This document shows, one piece after another, positions 42,372-53,693 of a stretch of 64,000 bases of DNA; the stretch's first letter is position 1; each line of letters starts with the position of its first letter. The translations under genes and the position numbers were made by a program. A model generated the notes under the pieces. The model did not search any database. It worked only from the letters and a program-made list of their open reading frames with translations, and was not told the DNA's origin. The stretch covers positions 930,001 through 994,000 of the forward strand of contig OZ025793.1 of assembly GCA_964019425.1 (NCBI GenBank). Direction: 5' to 3'. The stretch comes from Flectonema sp. DT1601 (Eukaryota > Euglenozoa > Diplonemea > Diplonemida > Diplonemidae).

Positions 42372-43800
42372 ATGTCGATAGTAGAAAGTAGTGTAATGCA
42401 CAGTACTCTGCAGGATAAATTTCAAGACAAGCAGCTTGAGGTGTGTTTTTTTTTTTTTTTTTTTTTTTTTTTAACTTTCTTTTTAAAAACTACTTCATGT
42501 AATAAATAGAAATAATAAATAATAAAACCAGTTTGATCGTCTTGAACATCTTGTAACTCGTAGAAGATCAGAATTAGAACAGGAAATGAATGCTGTGGCT
42601 GATTTAGAAGCCACTACTGGAACTAGCAACCAACAGCTGAGAGAGTTGGGTCGTGAGGTTGCTCCCGAAGACTTTTTGGATATGGTAAACAGACTTGAGA
42701 ATAAATTAAAATTACAACAGATGAGAGCTATGAGTGTACTTCGTGAGATTTCTGATGCGAAAATAGCTCACAAACAAACTGAAGACCGTATTCAAGTTCT
42801 TGATATGGAACAACAGAAAATCCGCGCAATAACTGGATATCGTGAACCAGAATACTCAAAGAAAAGTAATCACATCTGCAGTAGGCTTACCCTACCAGAA
42901 CAGGAAACACTCTTACAAGAACTCAGACTTCTACGTTCAAAGATAAAAGAAGAAGTAAAGTACTCAGGTGACATAGTTCATCAAAAGGATAAGGTTATCG
43001 AAACGCTCACAAAGAAAAATGGACAGCTTGAGGATTTGGAAGAGCAAGTCTTTGGTCTTCGCGTCCAACTAAACGCAAAATGTCAAGTATTTCAAAAGAT
43101 TTCAGAGGAATACGAAGAATATCGTAAGGAACATCTCAAAGCCGACAAAGTTATCAGCAGACTTGAAAACACAAGCGACAACGGTTGTCGATCGTCACTT
43201 ATGCAAGACAAATTATTCTTAAAAGCAAAGATATACCAACATGTTGACAAGCGTAGAGCACAAGATAAAGCCATCAAGGCTCAACAATTTAGACTAAATC
43301 ATCTGAAAGACAGACTTGAAATGATAACTAACGCTGTTGAAGATTTAAAATTAACCGACCTCGTGGCAAGTCATCTAAAGGGAACTCTACTACCAATTGA
43401 TGAACCTGTCAGCTGTTTAGATATTGAAGCTATTCTACCGTCGGATGAACTTATTGATATGTCTTTGTTTGAATTACTTGCGAGAGACGTCAAGGCTATT
43501 CAGAATTCAATTGGACTAAAAGAGATCATTCTGAGAGAGAAAGAAGCAACCATCGAATCCCTCGACGAGAAGGTTGAACGAGTCATGTTGATGAACGAAG
43601 AAGACATCCTCCTAAAGATAGAAGACATCGCCTACCTCGAACACGAGGTCGTGAATCTTGAAAAGGAAGTAAAATGCGAACGCGAAGTCTACATTAATGA
43701 GATTTCTGACCTCCGCCGTAGGAAAACCAGCACTCAAAAGAAGGTAGTCCAGGCTAGATCACAACGAAGTGCCAGACTTTCCAGCGCAGGCCGCACCTAA
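42372..43800 (+). CDS. Coiled-coil protein
   Basis: Exons 42372-42440 and 42532-43800 (intron of 91 bases, GTGTGT...AAACCAG, phase 0) give 445 residues. The ATG at 42372 adds 23 residues plus 18 more codons before the first Met of the long exon, and the added part is also heptad-rich, which supports it. Nearly the whole protein is predicted helix with long heptad stretches (about 60-270 and 320-440), rich in Glu, Lys, Leu and Gln, with a basic Ser-rich tail. It resembles axonemal or cytoskeletal coiled-coil proteins generally. I cannot place it in a named family. Confidence 0.8.
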
Positions 43801-44648
43801 TCAGTAACTACTATTAAGGTTTATAGATGTGAGATTATGTTGTTATTCTTTTTGTCAAACAAACTAGAATGTGAAATTATAAATTAATCCGAAGGTTGAT
43901 TACTTTCACTGTTGAGAATCCAGCGATTCTTCAACAGCCATCTCCAACTGGAAATATTAAAGTATCGTTTCCAACGATGCTGTGGACGATTTCAGTAATA
44001 TATTTGTGCTCAATGTGTTAGTTTGCGAAGTAAAAAAGTAGTCGATTGGTGTTCGACAAAGTGAACGAACGATTGTACAGCTTCCCTAATTCCCGATTTC
44101 CCTTCGCTTGAACGCAAAGACGAAAATTATGAACAGAGTTCAGTCATGACATCTAAACCACACATCGTGGTGATTAATCATTGATTGTCAGTCAACTTTA
44201 TGTGTGTTTTGTAACAGTCTGACTCTTAAATAAGAAGAAAAACAAAAAAACAAAAAAAAGAAGAAACGTCGTCTCCTTGTTGAGCATCCCACCCCTCCCA
44301 GCAGTGTATTCGTCGCATTGTTACTGCGGCGGGTTGTTCCCTCCTCTCAAAACCTTCCCCAAGCTTGTTTATGTTGTATTGTTGATCGTTGTGCTTTTGT
44401 TTACTTTTTTAGTTATCATTCTTATTTACATTCCAACACAGTTCTGATATCTCAAACAGTCGGTTTGTTAATTGTTGTAATTATTTTCCCCTTCTCAGCT
44501 TAGTAATTTTTCTTTGATTAACAACTACAAATATTTTTCAGTCAAGTACTTTGATATTAATTTTGTTTTAATACCCTAAAGTTGTTACTGTTTTTACATT
44601 GTCAAAGTTTCACCCCTTCTCAGCTTTCCCCTTCGCCAACTAAAAAAT
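43801..44648. other. Intergenic interval
   Basis: It contains a small hairpin (43911-43935, GTTGAGAAT / ATTCTTCAAC with one bulge) in the likely 3' UTR. A segment at 44516-44620 recurs at 46975-47085. A pyrimidine-rich acceptor CCCCTTCTCAG ends at 44623, 25 bases before the next ATG. Confidence 0.55.
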
Positions 44649-44978
44649 ATGGGAAATTGCCAATCTCCACCAACCAAGAGAGTGTCTAGCGCCCGTTCCC
44701 TGAAGAGGGCTGGCGTTAGTATGTCATCGCTGAATAGTAGTGCACCGGAGAAGGTAGTTCGTAAAGAAACTGTGTCATGGGAGAGTCTTATTGATTCTCA
44801 AGAAGATGAACAACAAACGCAAGGTGAAGCAAGTAGTGATTGTTGTAGTGAGATTGTTCAAGATACATCAATGGCGATGACTTTAAATATTAAAATGGAT
44901 AACCGAACTCTTCAGAGAGGTGAATTCTTGTGGGGATCTGGTAGGTCATTTATCACTTCTTACTCAGCTGAAGAGTAG
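44649..44978 (+). CDS. Small protein with N-myristoylation/palmitoylation signal
   Basis: The 109-residue product starts MGNCQS, with Gly2 and Cys4 in the arrangement used for dual acylation, followed by a basic Ser-rich stretch (KRVSSARSLKRAG) that would help hold it at a membrane. The rest is acidic and Gln/Ser-rich with a conserved-looking end. The last 27 bases before SAEE could be an in-frame mini-intron (GTAGGT...CTCAG), but translation through it also works. No family is recognised. The start is supported by the acylation motif and by the acceptor 25 bases upstream. Plausible homes are the flagellar or plasma membrane. Confidence 0.6.
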   Translation: MGNCQSPPTKRVSSARSLKRAGVSMSSLNSSAPEKVVRKETVSWESLIDSQEDEQQTQGEASSDCCSEIVQDTSMAMTLNIKMDNRTLQRGEFLWGSGRSFITSYSAEE

Positions 44979-46475
44979 ATCACAGTTTTTTCGTATTAAA
45001 TTAGAAGCTCACGTCTATGTACTCTTTTTTTATTATCATCTCTCATTGCAGTTTGTTTCAGTGTCAGCAACGACCCGTTCAAATTTTCTGCTTATTGAGC
45101 TCCTATCTGCCTTACTTTTTTTTCAGCGTCAAAAAGTAGATGTTAATTTTTTGTTCCCTCCTTTTTTTTTTCTTTTCTTTTTTTTTTTGACGTCTTTCTG
45201 ACCTGCGGTCTTACCAGACGAGGTTTGCTTCAACAATACTAACTCTGAATGCAACTTGACCGATTTCAATCGAATGTGTTTTTTTATTTATATATTTTTA
45301 TATATATTTTGCTTTGTGTTTGCACTCCTTTGTGTTTCCTCTATTTTCAGTTCAAGTAGAGAGAGCATAATTAGCTTTAGCCCATTGTCATTGCCCTGGT
45401 AGATATCAGCGGCGTTGTTTTCTTTTTTCTTTTTTAAATAGTCTTCTCAGTTGGGAAGTTGTTGCTGTCAGACAATCAACAGATTGATTTGATTAAATAA
45501 ATAAGTAGACAGTTTCTCTTTGGTTATAGATTTACACCCAATGAGAGCACTATACAATGTAGACTCGGTAATGTATTTCTGAGAGAGTTTTACTTTACTA
45601 ATAAACCAGTGACTCTTTATTAGCCCTGGTGGAGAGCTTTGGTTGTTAACCAACTGTGTTTTCCTTTTTTTTTTCTAAAGTTCCCGGTCTGGTTCGAAGC
45701 ACTTTGAACCTGATACTGACCGTCTCATCTTAGCTTCCTTGCGCCTGTTAAAGGTTTTTTTTTTGTTTCGTGGTAATGGTGTCATTTTTGACACACGTGT
45801 GATTGTTATTATTATTTCATGAAAAAAAAAGTTTTATAATGGATTCCTTGGAATAGAAAAAAAAAAAAAAAAAAAAAAAAAGATATTTTGTTGTTCTCAT
45901 CTCCCCTATTTATCATTTTTCATGTTAGTTCCAATCTCTGGTTTCGGTGTACAGCTGAGAGTCGATCTTTGCTACCAAAGTTATACAACAAACCATCTGT
46001 GATTGGGTCCCCCCGCAGTCATCATCTAGACTTTGCTAACTAACAAATTCAGGTTCTAATTTAATGTCCATACGATTCATTGATGATAAATCATTTTTTT
46101 TTTTTTTTTTGTGATAAAAAAAACTATTATTAAGTTCTAACAAACTCGGCACATATACAGCTATTGTTGTACTTGTTACGTGGTTTTTTTTTTTTTTTTT
46201 TTTTTTTGCAGAACCTATCGATATGCACTCCGCGTAGAAAAGAGTTAGTCAGTACAGTGGATTTCATCATTTTCTTTATATTGTTTTTAATATTCATGCA
46301 GTGGGCTTGTCTAGGTAGTCGACTTCGAAAAAAATGAAATAATCATTCTCGCTCCTAACGTGCAGTCCTCTCCAGTCATTTTCAGTCTTTTCTTCTTTTT
46401 AGTTAAGGCTTTGAAACACAATTTCTTATTGGTTGTTATATCCTTGACGGATATCAAACTTATCATACTGGCCCC

Positions 46476-47160
46476 CCCCTCCGCGATATAAACATTATAA
46501 CAAAGTAACAAACAGAATCCAGTTATAATGATTCATGTCTAATTTGTTGCGTGTTAACCTTGATTTATTTATCCAAGTCCCCTCCGCGATATAAACATTA
46601 TAACAAAGTAACAAACAGAATCCAGTTATAATGATTCATGTCTAATTTGTTGCGTGTTAACCTTGATTTATTTATCCAAGTCCCCTCCGCGATATAAACA
46701 TTATAACAAAGTAACTACATCCTAGTCTTGCTAACTAAGATGCTTCAGTCACAACAGATGATTGACTTACTTCTACACCATACTGATGATGAGAGAATAG
46801 AGGTAAGAGGTATATGGATTACTCTCGAAACCTAATAGTTACTTTAAAAGGCTAAGTTAAGCATCACACCTAGTCACTGTATCTCAGAACTAATGTTAAA
46901 TTATCGTTAAGTTGTTTATGATACAATACATTTGTATTTTACGTACAAAATCAAACAGTTAACCCCCCTCCGCGGATTGGTTAACAAATTACAAATATTT
47001 TTCAGTCAAGTACTTTGATATTAATTTTGTTTTTAATACCCTAAAGTTGTTATTGTTTTTTTTTTACATTGTCAAAGTTTCACCCCTCCGCGTATTGATC
47101 AACAGATTACAAAAATGTTTATTTTTCAATCGAGTAACTTGATAGTAATTTTTATATTAA
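46476..47160 (+). repeat. Tandem repeats punctuated by CCCCTCCGCG
   Basis: The decamer CCCCTCCGCG occurs at 46476, 46579, 46682, 46965 and 47083. The first three head a 103-base unit repeated 2.3 times (ATATAAACATTATAACAAAG...). The last two head a different unit that duplicates 44516-44620, the leader region of the MGNC-protein gene. Such GC-rich words stand out in this AT-rich interval. Confidence 0.8.
46888..46962 (+). repeat. 75-base dispersed repeat, copy 1
   Basis: It is nearly identical to 52861-52936, with only about three differences. Both are followed at once by a C-run. This suggests a mobile or gene-converted module. Confidence 0.8.
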
Positions 47161-50100
47161 TAATGACTTGCATAAATTTGGCTTTCGTAAGGTGTGCTGG
47201 AAGCCAAAGATCCGTGGATTTTTTAAATTAATTTCTTTTTTGTATTTGGAAAGAAAAAAATGTGGCAGCGTAAACTATCCTATTCCTTTATTAGGGTTTT
47301 TGTTCCGTTTACGATCCAATAAACAAAAAAACAAAAAAAGTGTTGGGTAAAAAAAAAGTAAAAAAAAAAAATTGACGCTTTTTGTTTTGAGTTTGTTAAA
47401 ATACCGACGAAATAGGTTCAAATGTTTATTTATGAAGAGCCGAGTGATTTTTTTTTAGATGGAAAGAATAATTTCTTTCTAAAGGGTTACCACACAGAAT
47501 TGTTCGTTCTTTGGTTTTGTTTTGTTCGATTTTAAATTTCTATTTTATTTTATATTGTTGTCTGCTTTATTAGACTCCTTCTGCTCTTAGTTGTTGCAGA
47601 AAGCTGGTTTCAACTCTTTTTGATTTCATTTTCCTGCTGTCTGCAGCATACGCAGAACAGACTGAAAAGAAATAATTAAACAAAAAAAAAATGATATCCC
47701 CCTCCCACTTGTCCTCACTTCACGTATCGCTTACTAACCTGAACCCATTATTTATTTGTTGTCCTACGATTTTTTGAATTTTTGATTTATTTTTTTTAAT
47801 TGACTGAAAACTATTAATACTAACGTACATGACGGTCAATTCTCTTTTTCTTGAACCAATCACTGTGGGTATCTATTGATATTACACAGAGACTGTGTTA
47901 AATGGTAAAACAATAAACCTGAGTAAGAAAGGTGATAGAAAGATGCAAAGATCTTTGAAAAAGAGCGTTACAGGTCCCTGAAGCTGGCGTGTGGTAGGAG
48001 TATGGGAGTACGAGATCCGTTCAAAACTTTTTAGGGTCGTCGGTTTACATTTTTTTCCTTCCCTTTCCTTTTTTTTTTTGCACCGACGAAGTCGGAGAAT
48101 AAACTATTCAGATTAAGAGTCGTTTATTTATTATGTCATGTTAGCTGTGCGCCATCATTGTCTTTGCTCGTGGTTATGGTAGTTGGCAAAAAATACTTTT
48201 TTTTTTTTATATATAATTTGTTATAAGTTCTGTTAGGTTAATAGAAGAAACTGCCTTCATCATTTTTATAAGGCTTTTTCTAATGCTTATTTCGGAAAGT
48301 ATTGAAGTGTTTATTGCATTGCTGAATCACTCGACTGAGAATCTGCTTTGCAACATGCTTCAGTGATTCTTTTTGTTTATTTATTATTTTTTTTAATCTC
48401 TTCTGCCCGCCTGTGTTATGAAAAGAACGCGGGTCATTCAAATTGAATTGAGGTAGCCATCATAGAGGGTCTTCAGTCCTCTTCTGACGATGAGATCGTT
48501 TTCGATTTTTTTTTTTAATTTTTATTATTATTATTTTGTTTTTATAAATACTCTTTTCTTGGGTACTTGGACTCGCTGATTAGATTAAAAAAATTTAAAA
48601 TAATTATAATTTTTTTTTAATTTTTTTTTTTTTTTTTACAATTCTATCTTGCGGTACCTTATTACTGTTTTGATGAATTGGCGGTTATACATCAGAGAGT
48701 CTTCATCTGATCTGAGGTGAGGTGAGGTGGGGTTGAATTCAATGAAAACGTGTTGATAGCACTATTCCTTTGCTTTTTTTTTTCGATGATTTACTTCCTT
48801 CTTAGTCATTCTTTTTATTGATATTTTAGAACGCTGTTTGAATGATTCTCCTCCACCTCTTCGGGTGCTGCAACTCCTCTGAGTAGGTAATAATAGATGT
48901 CAGTTTGATGACCTTTTTTCCTTTTACTCATTCTGAGGATGGAAAATTGATGAATGAGCCCACCTGATGTAACATCTTTAGTGGCCGTTGTTCCGCAATC
49001 ATTTTTTTGTTTTGTTTTTGTTCTGTCTATATGTGCTTGTTGTTGGTGCTTGCTGTCCTAGTCATTGTGATGTGCTTCTTTGAAGGAAAAAAATAATAAA
49101 AGAAAGTACTGCTTTTGATAGCGAGCACGTTTCTTGAGGTGTTCGGAGACATCAGCCGAATGGATTTGAATTTAGGTATAGAACAGTCGTGTTCTAACCT
49201 TGGATTCTTTCTTGCTGATTGTCTCTTCAAAAGAATTAACTAATAAGAAAACTTTTCTTATACTCGAGTCTAAAAAATTAAATGTAATTACCATCATCGC
49301 TGATAAATCCATCACCATGTGGCGTGTTTTTTGTTGTCGTCATCCTACACTCAAAAAAACAAAAAACAAAAACAAAAATTCCATACTCGAGACCTTTATA
49401 GCTGCGGTTCTGCAATCCAGGTCATTAAAGGTGCACCTTAGTAAAATATGTACCTGTTTAGTGTCTTTTTGTGTTACTGTTTCAGAGGGAGGGTTCATCT
49501 TGTAGAGCTTGTTAGTACAACTACTTATGATTTATTTTGATTGCATGCAGTTAGAATGACACCGTATGACGGACAATGTTTGTCTTGTGCGTCTTGTCTG
49601 CGGCAATATTCCCTCCCTCTGAAGGTAAGTCAGCCCTTATGAAGTGTTTTATTGGCTTATCCGTTGCTGATTTTTTGATTAAATTTTTTTTTTCACAGTG
49701 GCAATCTGGAGAGAGAAAATAATAAAGGAAAGAAGAAAAGAAAAAAAATGAATTCTCACACTTCGTTTTTGTGTTTGTGTACAACTGTAAGTAAACCTAT
49801 AAAATAAAGGTAACGTTACGCTGTTACTGTCGTTTTTCGGACTAAAGCGGTCTTTTTGACCGCCGTTCTAGACAGCCCGTCTCTTTGTTTCCCCAACGAT
49901 GGTAGGAATGGTATCTGGAATGTGCTTCGTGCGTCCAATTTTTAAGGATACGTGACTACTACATATCAGATGCTGCTCTTCTGACGTCCTCAGGCGGAGC
50001 CTACCATGTTTCCCGTGTTTCTTGTCGGACTTTAACCAAAGAAAGTGAAAAAGAAAGGCAAACATTGAAGTGAAAATAAACAACGAACAAAGAAGACGGT

Positions 50101-50397
50101 TGCACCCAGGAGTGTAACCAGAAAAAGAAAGAAAAAAAGTAACAGTTATCTTCCGCTCATTAACACATGTCTGCGAGATGAAAAATAAATAAATATAAAT
50201 ATTGTTAGTTGAGTTTTTCTCTTCGGTTGTTTCTTTCCTTCTTTGTCAGAACAAAGACAAGAAAAAGGAAAGAAAAAAAGAACAAGCATTTCCATTACTA
50301 ATAATAAAAAGAGAAGGTTGGATTGTGTTTTTCAGTTTTCTTTTTTGACTTTTTTTGATCAACAATAAACTATTTCATTCTATTAAAGGAAATCAAG

Positions 50398-50864
50398 ATG
50401 ACCTATTCAGGTAATGTCATCAGATGGTCATCGAAGGGTTTCGGATTCGTTGAGTGCGACAGTCTCGATCAGGAACTGTTCGTACACCACTCAGAGTTTG
50501 GAGGAGGAGAGTTAGTTGAGGGTAAATCAATATCTTTTGATATTGGAGATGATTCCCGAACTGGAAAGAAGATGGCAATAAACGTAACTGGTCCAGCTAT
50601 TACTGAGAGAAGACCCTCACCGAGACGTAGAAGATACCCATCAGACGACAGAAGACGAGGACATTCACCACCTCGCCGACGCTACGATTCTCGTGATCGC
50701 TATGAACGCAACCGCTACAGAAGCCGTTCCCCAAGAGACCGCAGACTTCAACAGACAAGATACGACTCCAGAGAGAGAGACTACAGGTATCATGATTGTT
50801 TTCACATCAACAGATTTAAAAAAAAAAAACGAAACAAAACTAAAACACAACCAGGAGATACTAG
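50398..50864 (+). CDS. Cold-shock-domain protein with Arg-rich tail
   Basis: Exons 50398-50786 and 50855-50864 (intron of 68 bases) give 132 residues. The second exon adds only the last few residues (RRY) and the stop. Residues 3-65 are a cold-shock domain with RNP1 KGFGFVE and RNP2 ELFVHHSEF. The rest is an Arg/Ser/Asp/Tyr-rich tail (PRRRRYPSDDRRRG, YRSRSPRDRR) of the SR type. Cold-shock proteins bind single-stranded RNA. Size and layout recall kinetoplastid RBP16 (cold-shock + RGG, mitochondrial), but no targeting peptide is seen here and the tail is RS/RD and not RGG. A cytosolic or nuclear RNA-binding role is more likely. Confidence 0.85.
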
Positions 50865-51179
50865 TGATCCTTTTTACATACCAAATTAATACACTTATTG
50901 GTTTTCATTTATTGATACCCAAACTGCTTTAACTTTTAAAAACCTTCTTAATCGAACCAAATGAAATAGATTAACCACGGCGTCTATACGAGAGTATAAA
51001 TTGTGTTGCTTTTTTTACTAGTTGCGTTGATATCATGTTTGACAGGTTACATTTCGTAAAAAAAAAGATTTAAAGAGAGCTTTTGTGTATAAAATAGAAA
51101 TATTCTTACCAGGTAAAGTATGATTTAGACACATTATTTCAACCCCCCTCACCAGGTGAATTTGAATCTTACAGGCAGA
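50865..51179. other. Spacer
   Basis: AT-rich, with C-rich stretch CCCCCCTCACCAG ending at 51155 and a second CAG at 51175, two possible leader acceptors for the next gene. Confidence 0.5.
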
Positions 51180-51714
51180 ATGGGTTCTGAAGATCGTCAG
51201 ACTATGACCGACGCTGAGAAGGCGGATCAGAGAATGAAGGCGGAAAATGAGGCATGGTGGGCAGACTTCTGGCTTTGGTGCTGCTGTGATCCTAATGGAG
51301 ACGGTGAAGGTAAGCCAACGTGCATGTGCAGAGTATGTAGATTTAGACAATTATTCTGATAGTCTTTTAGTTAGTAACGATATGATAAATTAATAAAACA
51401 GATTTCATGCGCAAACTGGGCCATTATCATTTCATTGTTCCTCGTCTACTACACACTTATCGGACTGGTATGTATTAATTATTAGTTAGTATAATAGATT
51501 AACTCTCTCTCTCTGAATAACTAAACACAAAACAGTTCTTCTACGGAATGATTGAGGCTATGTTCGTCGTCGTGAAGAGTCCTTCCCCAGCTGACAGAGT
51601 ATGATTTTGCTTTTTATGTAGTTTGAATTTCTTTTTTAAATTGAAGTTTTCGGCATAATGAAATAACTAAATAAAAAACAGGACGCCCTCAAGATTTTAT
51701 CACCAGTTGTCTAG
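51180..51714 (+). CDS. Small single-span membrane protein, four exons
   Basis: Exons 51180-51332, 51402-51467, 51536-51598 and 51682-51714 (all junctions phase 0) give 104 residues. The acidic N-terminus includes AWWADFWLWCCC. It is followed by a Cys/Gly-rich turn (GEGKPTCMCR), one hydrophobic span encoded by exon 2 and exon 3 (NWAIIISLFLVYYTLIGLFF), and a ~30-residue tail. The span with W...FLVYY.L.GLF and a downstream M..M recalls the membrane segment of Na,K-ATPase beta subunits (W...FY..FY..L.G.F). That similarity is weak and the large ectodomain is absent. Phase-0 joins and three clean branch-site/acceptor pairs (TAACTAAA...ACAG twice) make the exon structure convincing. Confidence 0.7.
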
Positions 51715-53693
51715 TGGTACAAGACAAGATGCTTTGTTGGTGGTGGGCCTTAATACCATCAGTTAGAGTGTATCAATGTCAGTAGGTTAGAAGCCGTCAC
51801 CTGTACCTCAATCTCATGTAATCCTGTTTTTTTTTTATATACGTTTTCAAATAAAACATGGATAGAGGGAGTAGAGGAACATATAGGCGAATGACGAGAT
51901 TTGCTGCCACCACCCCCATTTTCAAGAACGAAGAATAATAGTGTTCGCTTGTTTTTTTTTTTTTTCCTTATTTTATTTTGCCCCCCTTCCCCGTATATTG
52001 CTTTCTCAAAAGACCCAATCCTGACCCCCTTTTTTCCACCCTTTTTTTTTTTTTTTTTTTTTTTAAATATTCGGATCTTCCAGGAGTGACTTTGACTGAG
52101 CAGCTGAGCCCCCCCGAATGCCTGACTCTAGTCCGACGTCCTACTGCGGGAATAAATAAAAATAACAACCGAAAGGAGAGATGTTTTACATCAGATCCTT
52201 TAACCTGCTGTGTAGGCTAACACACCCCCCCCTCAGAATGCGAGGAGCATCAGATACTTAATCCTGTACAAGCCTTAGAAGTGTACCATGCATTTTCTTT
52301 ATTTTTCTTCCTCTTGACAGCTGCATTTAATCTTCGGTATCCTTTTTGTTTTGCATTGTACTTTATACCCACCCTAATTTGTGCTCCCAGAAAATCCTTC
52401 TCTTTGGTCCCTGTAGAGTACTTGTTAAAGCAGTTAGTGGTGTCGTGGTCGTCTGCAGTAACCCATTTCTATTTTGGTGTGTTTTTGTCTAGCTCCTCGC
52501 ATGTGCGTGTTTTTTTTTTTTTTTTTTTTTGATTTTATCGCCCCTCGGCACCTTCCCCTTGTACATCATATTATGAGAAGGCACGGGACTCGACGAAACA
52601 TAAAATTATGGGAAATTAAAAAAAAAAAAAAGACAAACAAACAAATAAAGCACACACTCTGCATTCACATAAAATACTTTCAAGCCTTATATTTGTGTTT
52701 TTCAGTTTTTGTTGTTTTTTTTATTATTTTTTTTTCCCCTCTCTTCGGTTTGTAATCCAATGAGATTTTAAAAAATAAAAATAAACAGGGTTGGTCAGCA
52801 TTCTCGACCCTCCCCCCCTATGATGTTCTTTTTACAGTGACCTTTAGTTACGGTATACGGAACTAATGTTAAATTATCGTTATGTTGTTTATGATACAAT
52901 ACACTTGTATTTTACGTACAAAATCGAACAGTTAAAAAAAACCCCCCCCCATGATGATCCCCACCCTTTGGCCCCTCCCAATAAAAAGAAAAAAAAACAG
53001 AAGAAAACAAAAAAAAAAAACAAAAAAAAAAAAAAAACCAAAAGTGGTACATTTTCTCCCAACTGAGCCCAGGTAATGTTCTCCTATTATAGCGGTGGTG
53101 AGTTAAAGGTGCTTCGTCCTCTGGTAGACAACAAACAAGATTATTGTTATGTAAACACAAAGAAAATAAAACAAAACAAAAAAAAACTTGAACCGCTTAA
53201 ATAATGCCTGAAATACGAACACGTTTGTTACTACAGCGCCGCTGCTATTTTGAAGCCATCAGCAGTTTAATGTTGTTGGAAGTTAGGCCTGAGCTCTTCT
53301 GTATTACAAATTGTTTTGAGACAATATGGCTATCAACACATCGTGAAGCTTTATATTACTTGCCAGAGTCATAGTTGTCTTCTTCTATGACCCTTATGAC
53401 ATACCCGGGGTGGGGACAATAAAAAAAAAAGAAGATAAGTAAAAGTCAAGGCCAGCTACCTGGAACATCCCTCCCTCCCGAAATCTGTAAAGTTGCTCCT
53501 CTTCTGCGGGAGCCCCGAAAATTTCCAATTCTTTTTTGTTTTTTGGTTGTTTAATCGTTATTACACCTCTTCGTAACAGGTTCGTACTTCAAGTTCTACA
53601 GTGCGCGAACGTAATATTCAATCACAGTGTGTCAGCTAGACTATCCCTTTGTGATAAATTATAAAATGATTCATTATCAGCTATCCACACCAT
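51715..53693. other. Gene-poor interval
   Basis: It holds the 3' UTR of the small membrane protein, the second copy of the 75-base repeat (52861-52936), A/T runs and C-runs. A short retroposon-like segment (52075-52165) ends GGGAATAAATAAAAATA. A leader acceptor CATTATCAG lies at 53680, just before the helicase start. Confidence 0.5.
52861..52936 (+). repeat. 75-base dispersed repeat, copy 2
   Basis: Partner of 46888-46962. It starts AACTAATGTTAAATTATCGT and is followed by A-run and C-run. Confidence 0.8.

Larger units (their letters stand above)
44979..50397. other. Large gene-poor interval
   Basis: No convincing coding sequence is found over 5.4 kb. It holds a diverged repeat (45700-45930), the C-rich-punctuated repeats at 46476-47160, a 75-base segment (46888-46962) repeated at 52861-52936, and many A or T runs. 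Short frames in it are Lys/Phe-rich products of the homopolymers. It ends with the likely leader of the cold-shock gene: TGTTTTTCAG near 50335, then 60 bases of UTR. Confidence 0.55.

Noticed and set aside
47168-47350. Short basic ORF after the C-rich repeats
   Set aside because: No homology signal, no upstream acceptor, and composition follows the AT-rich spacer.
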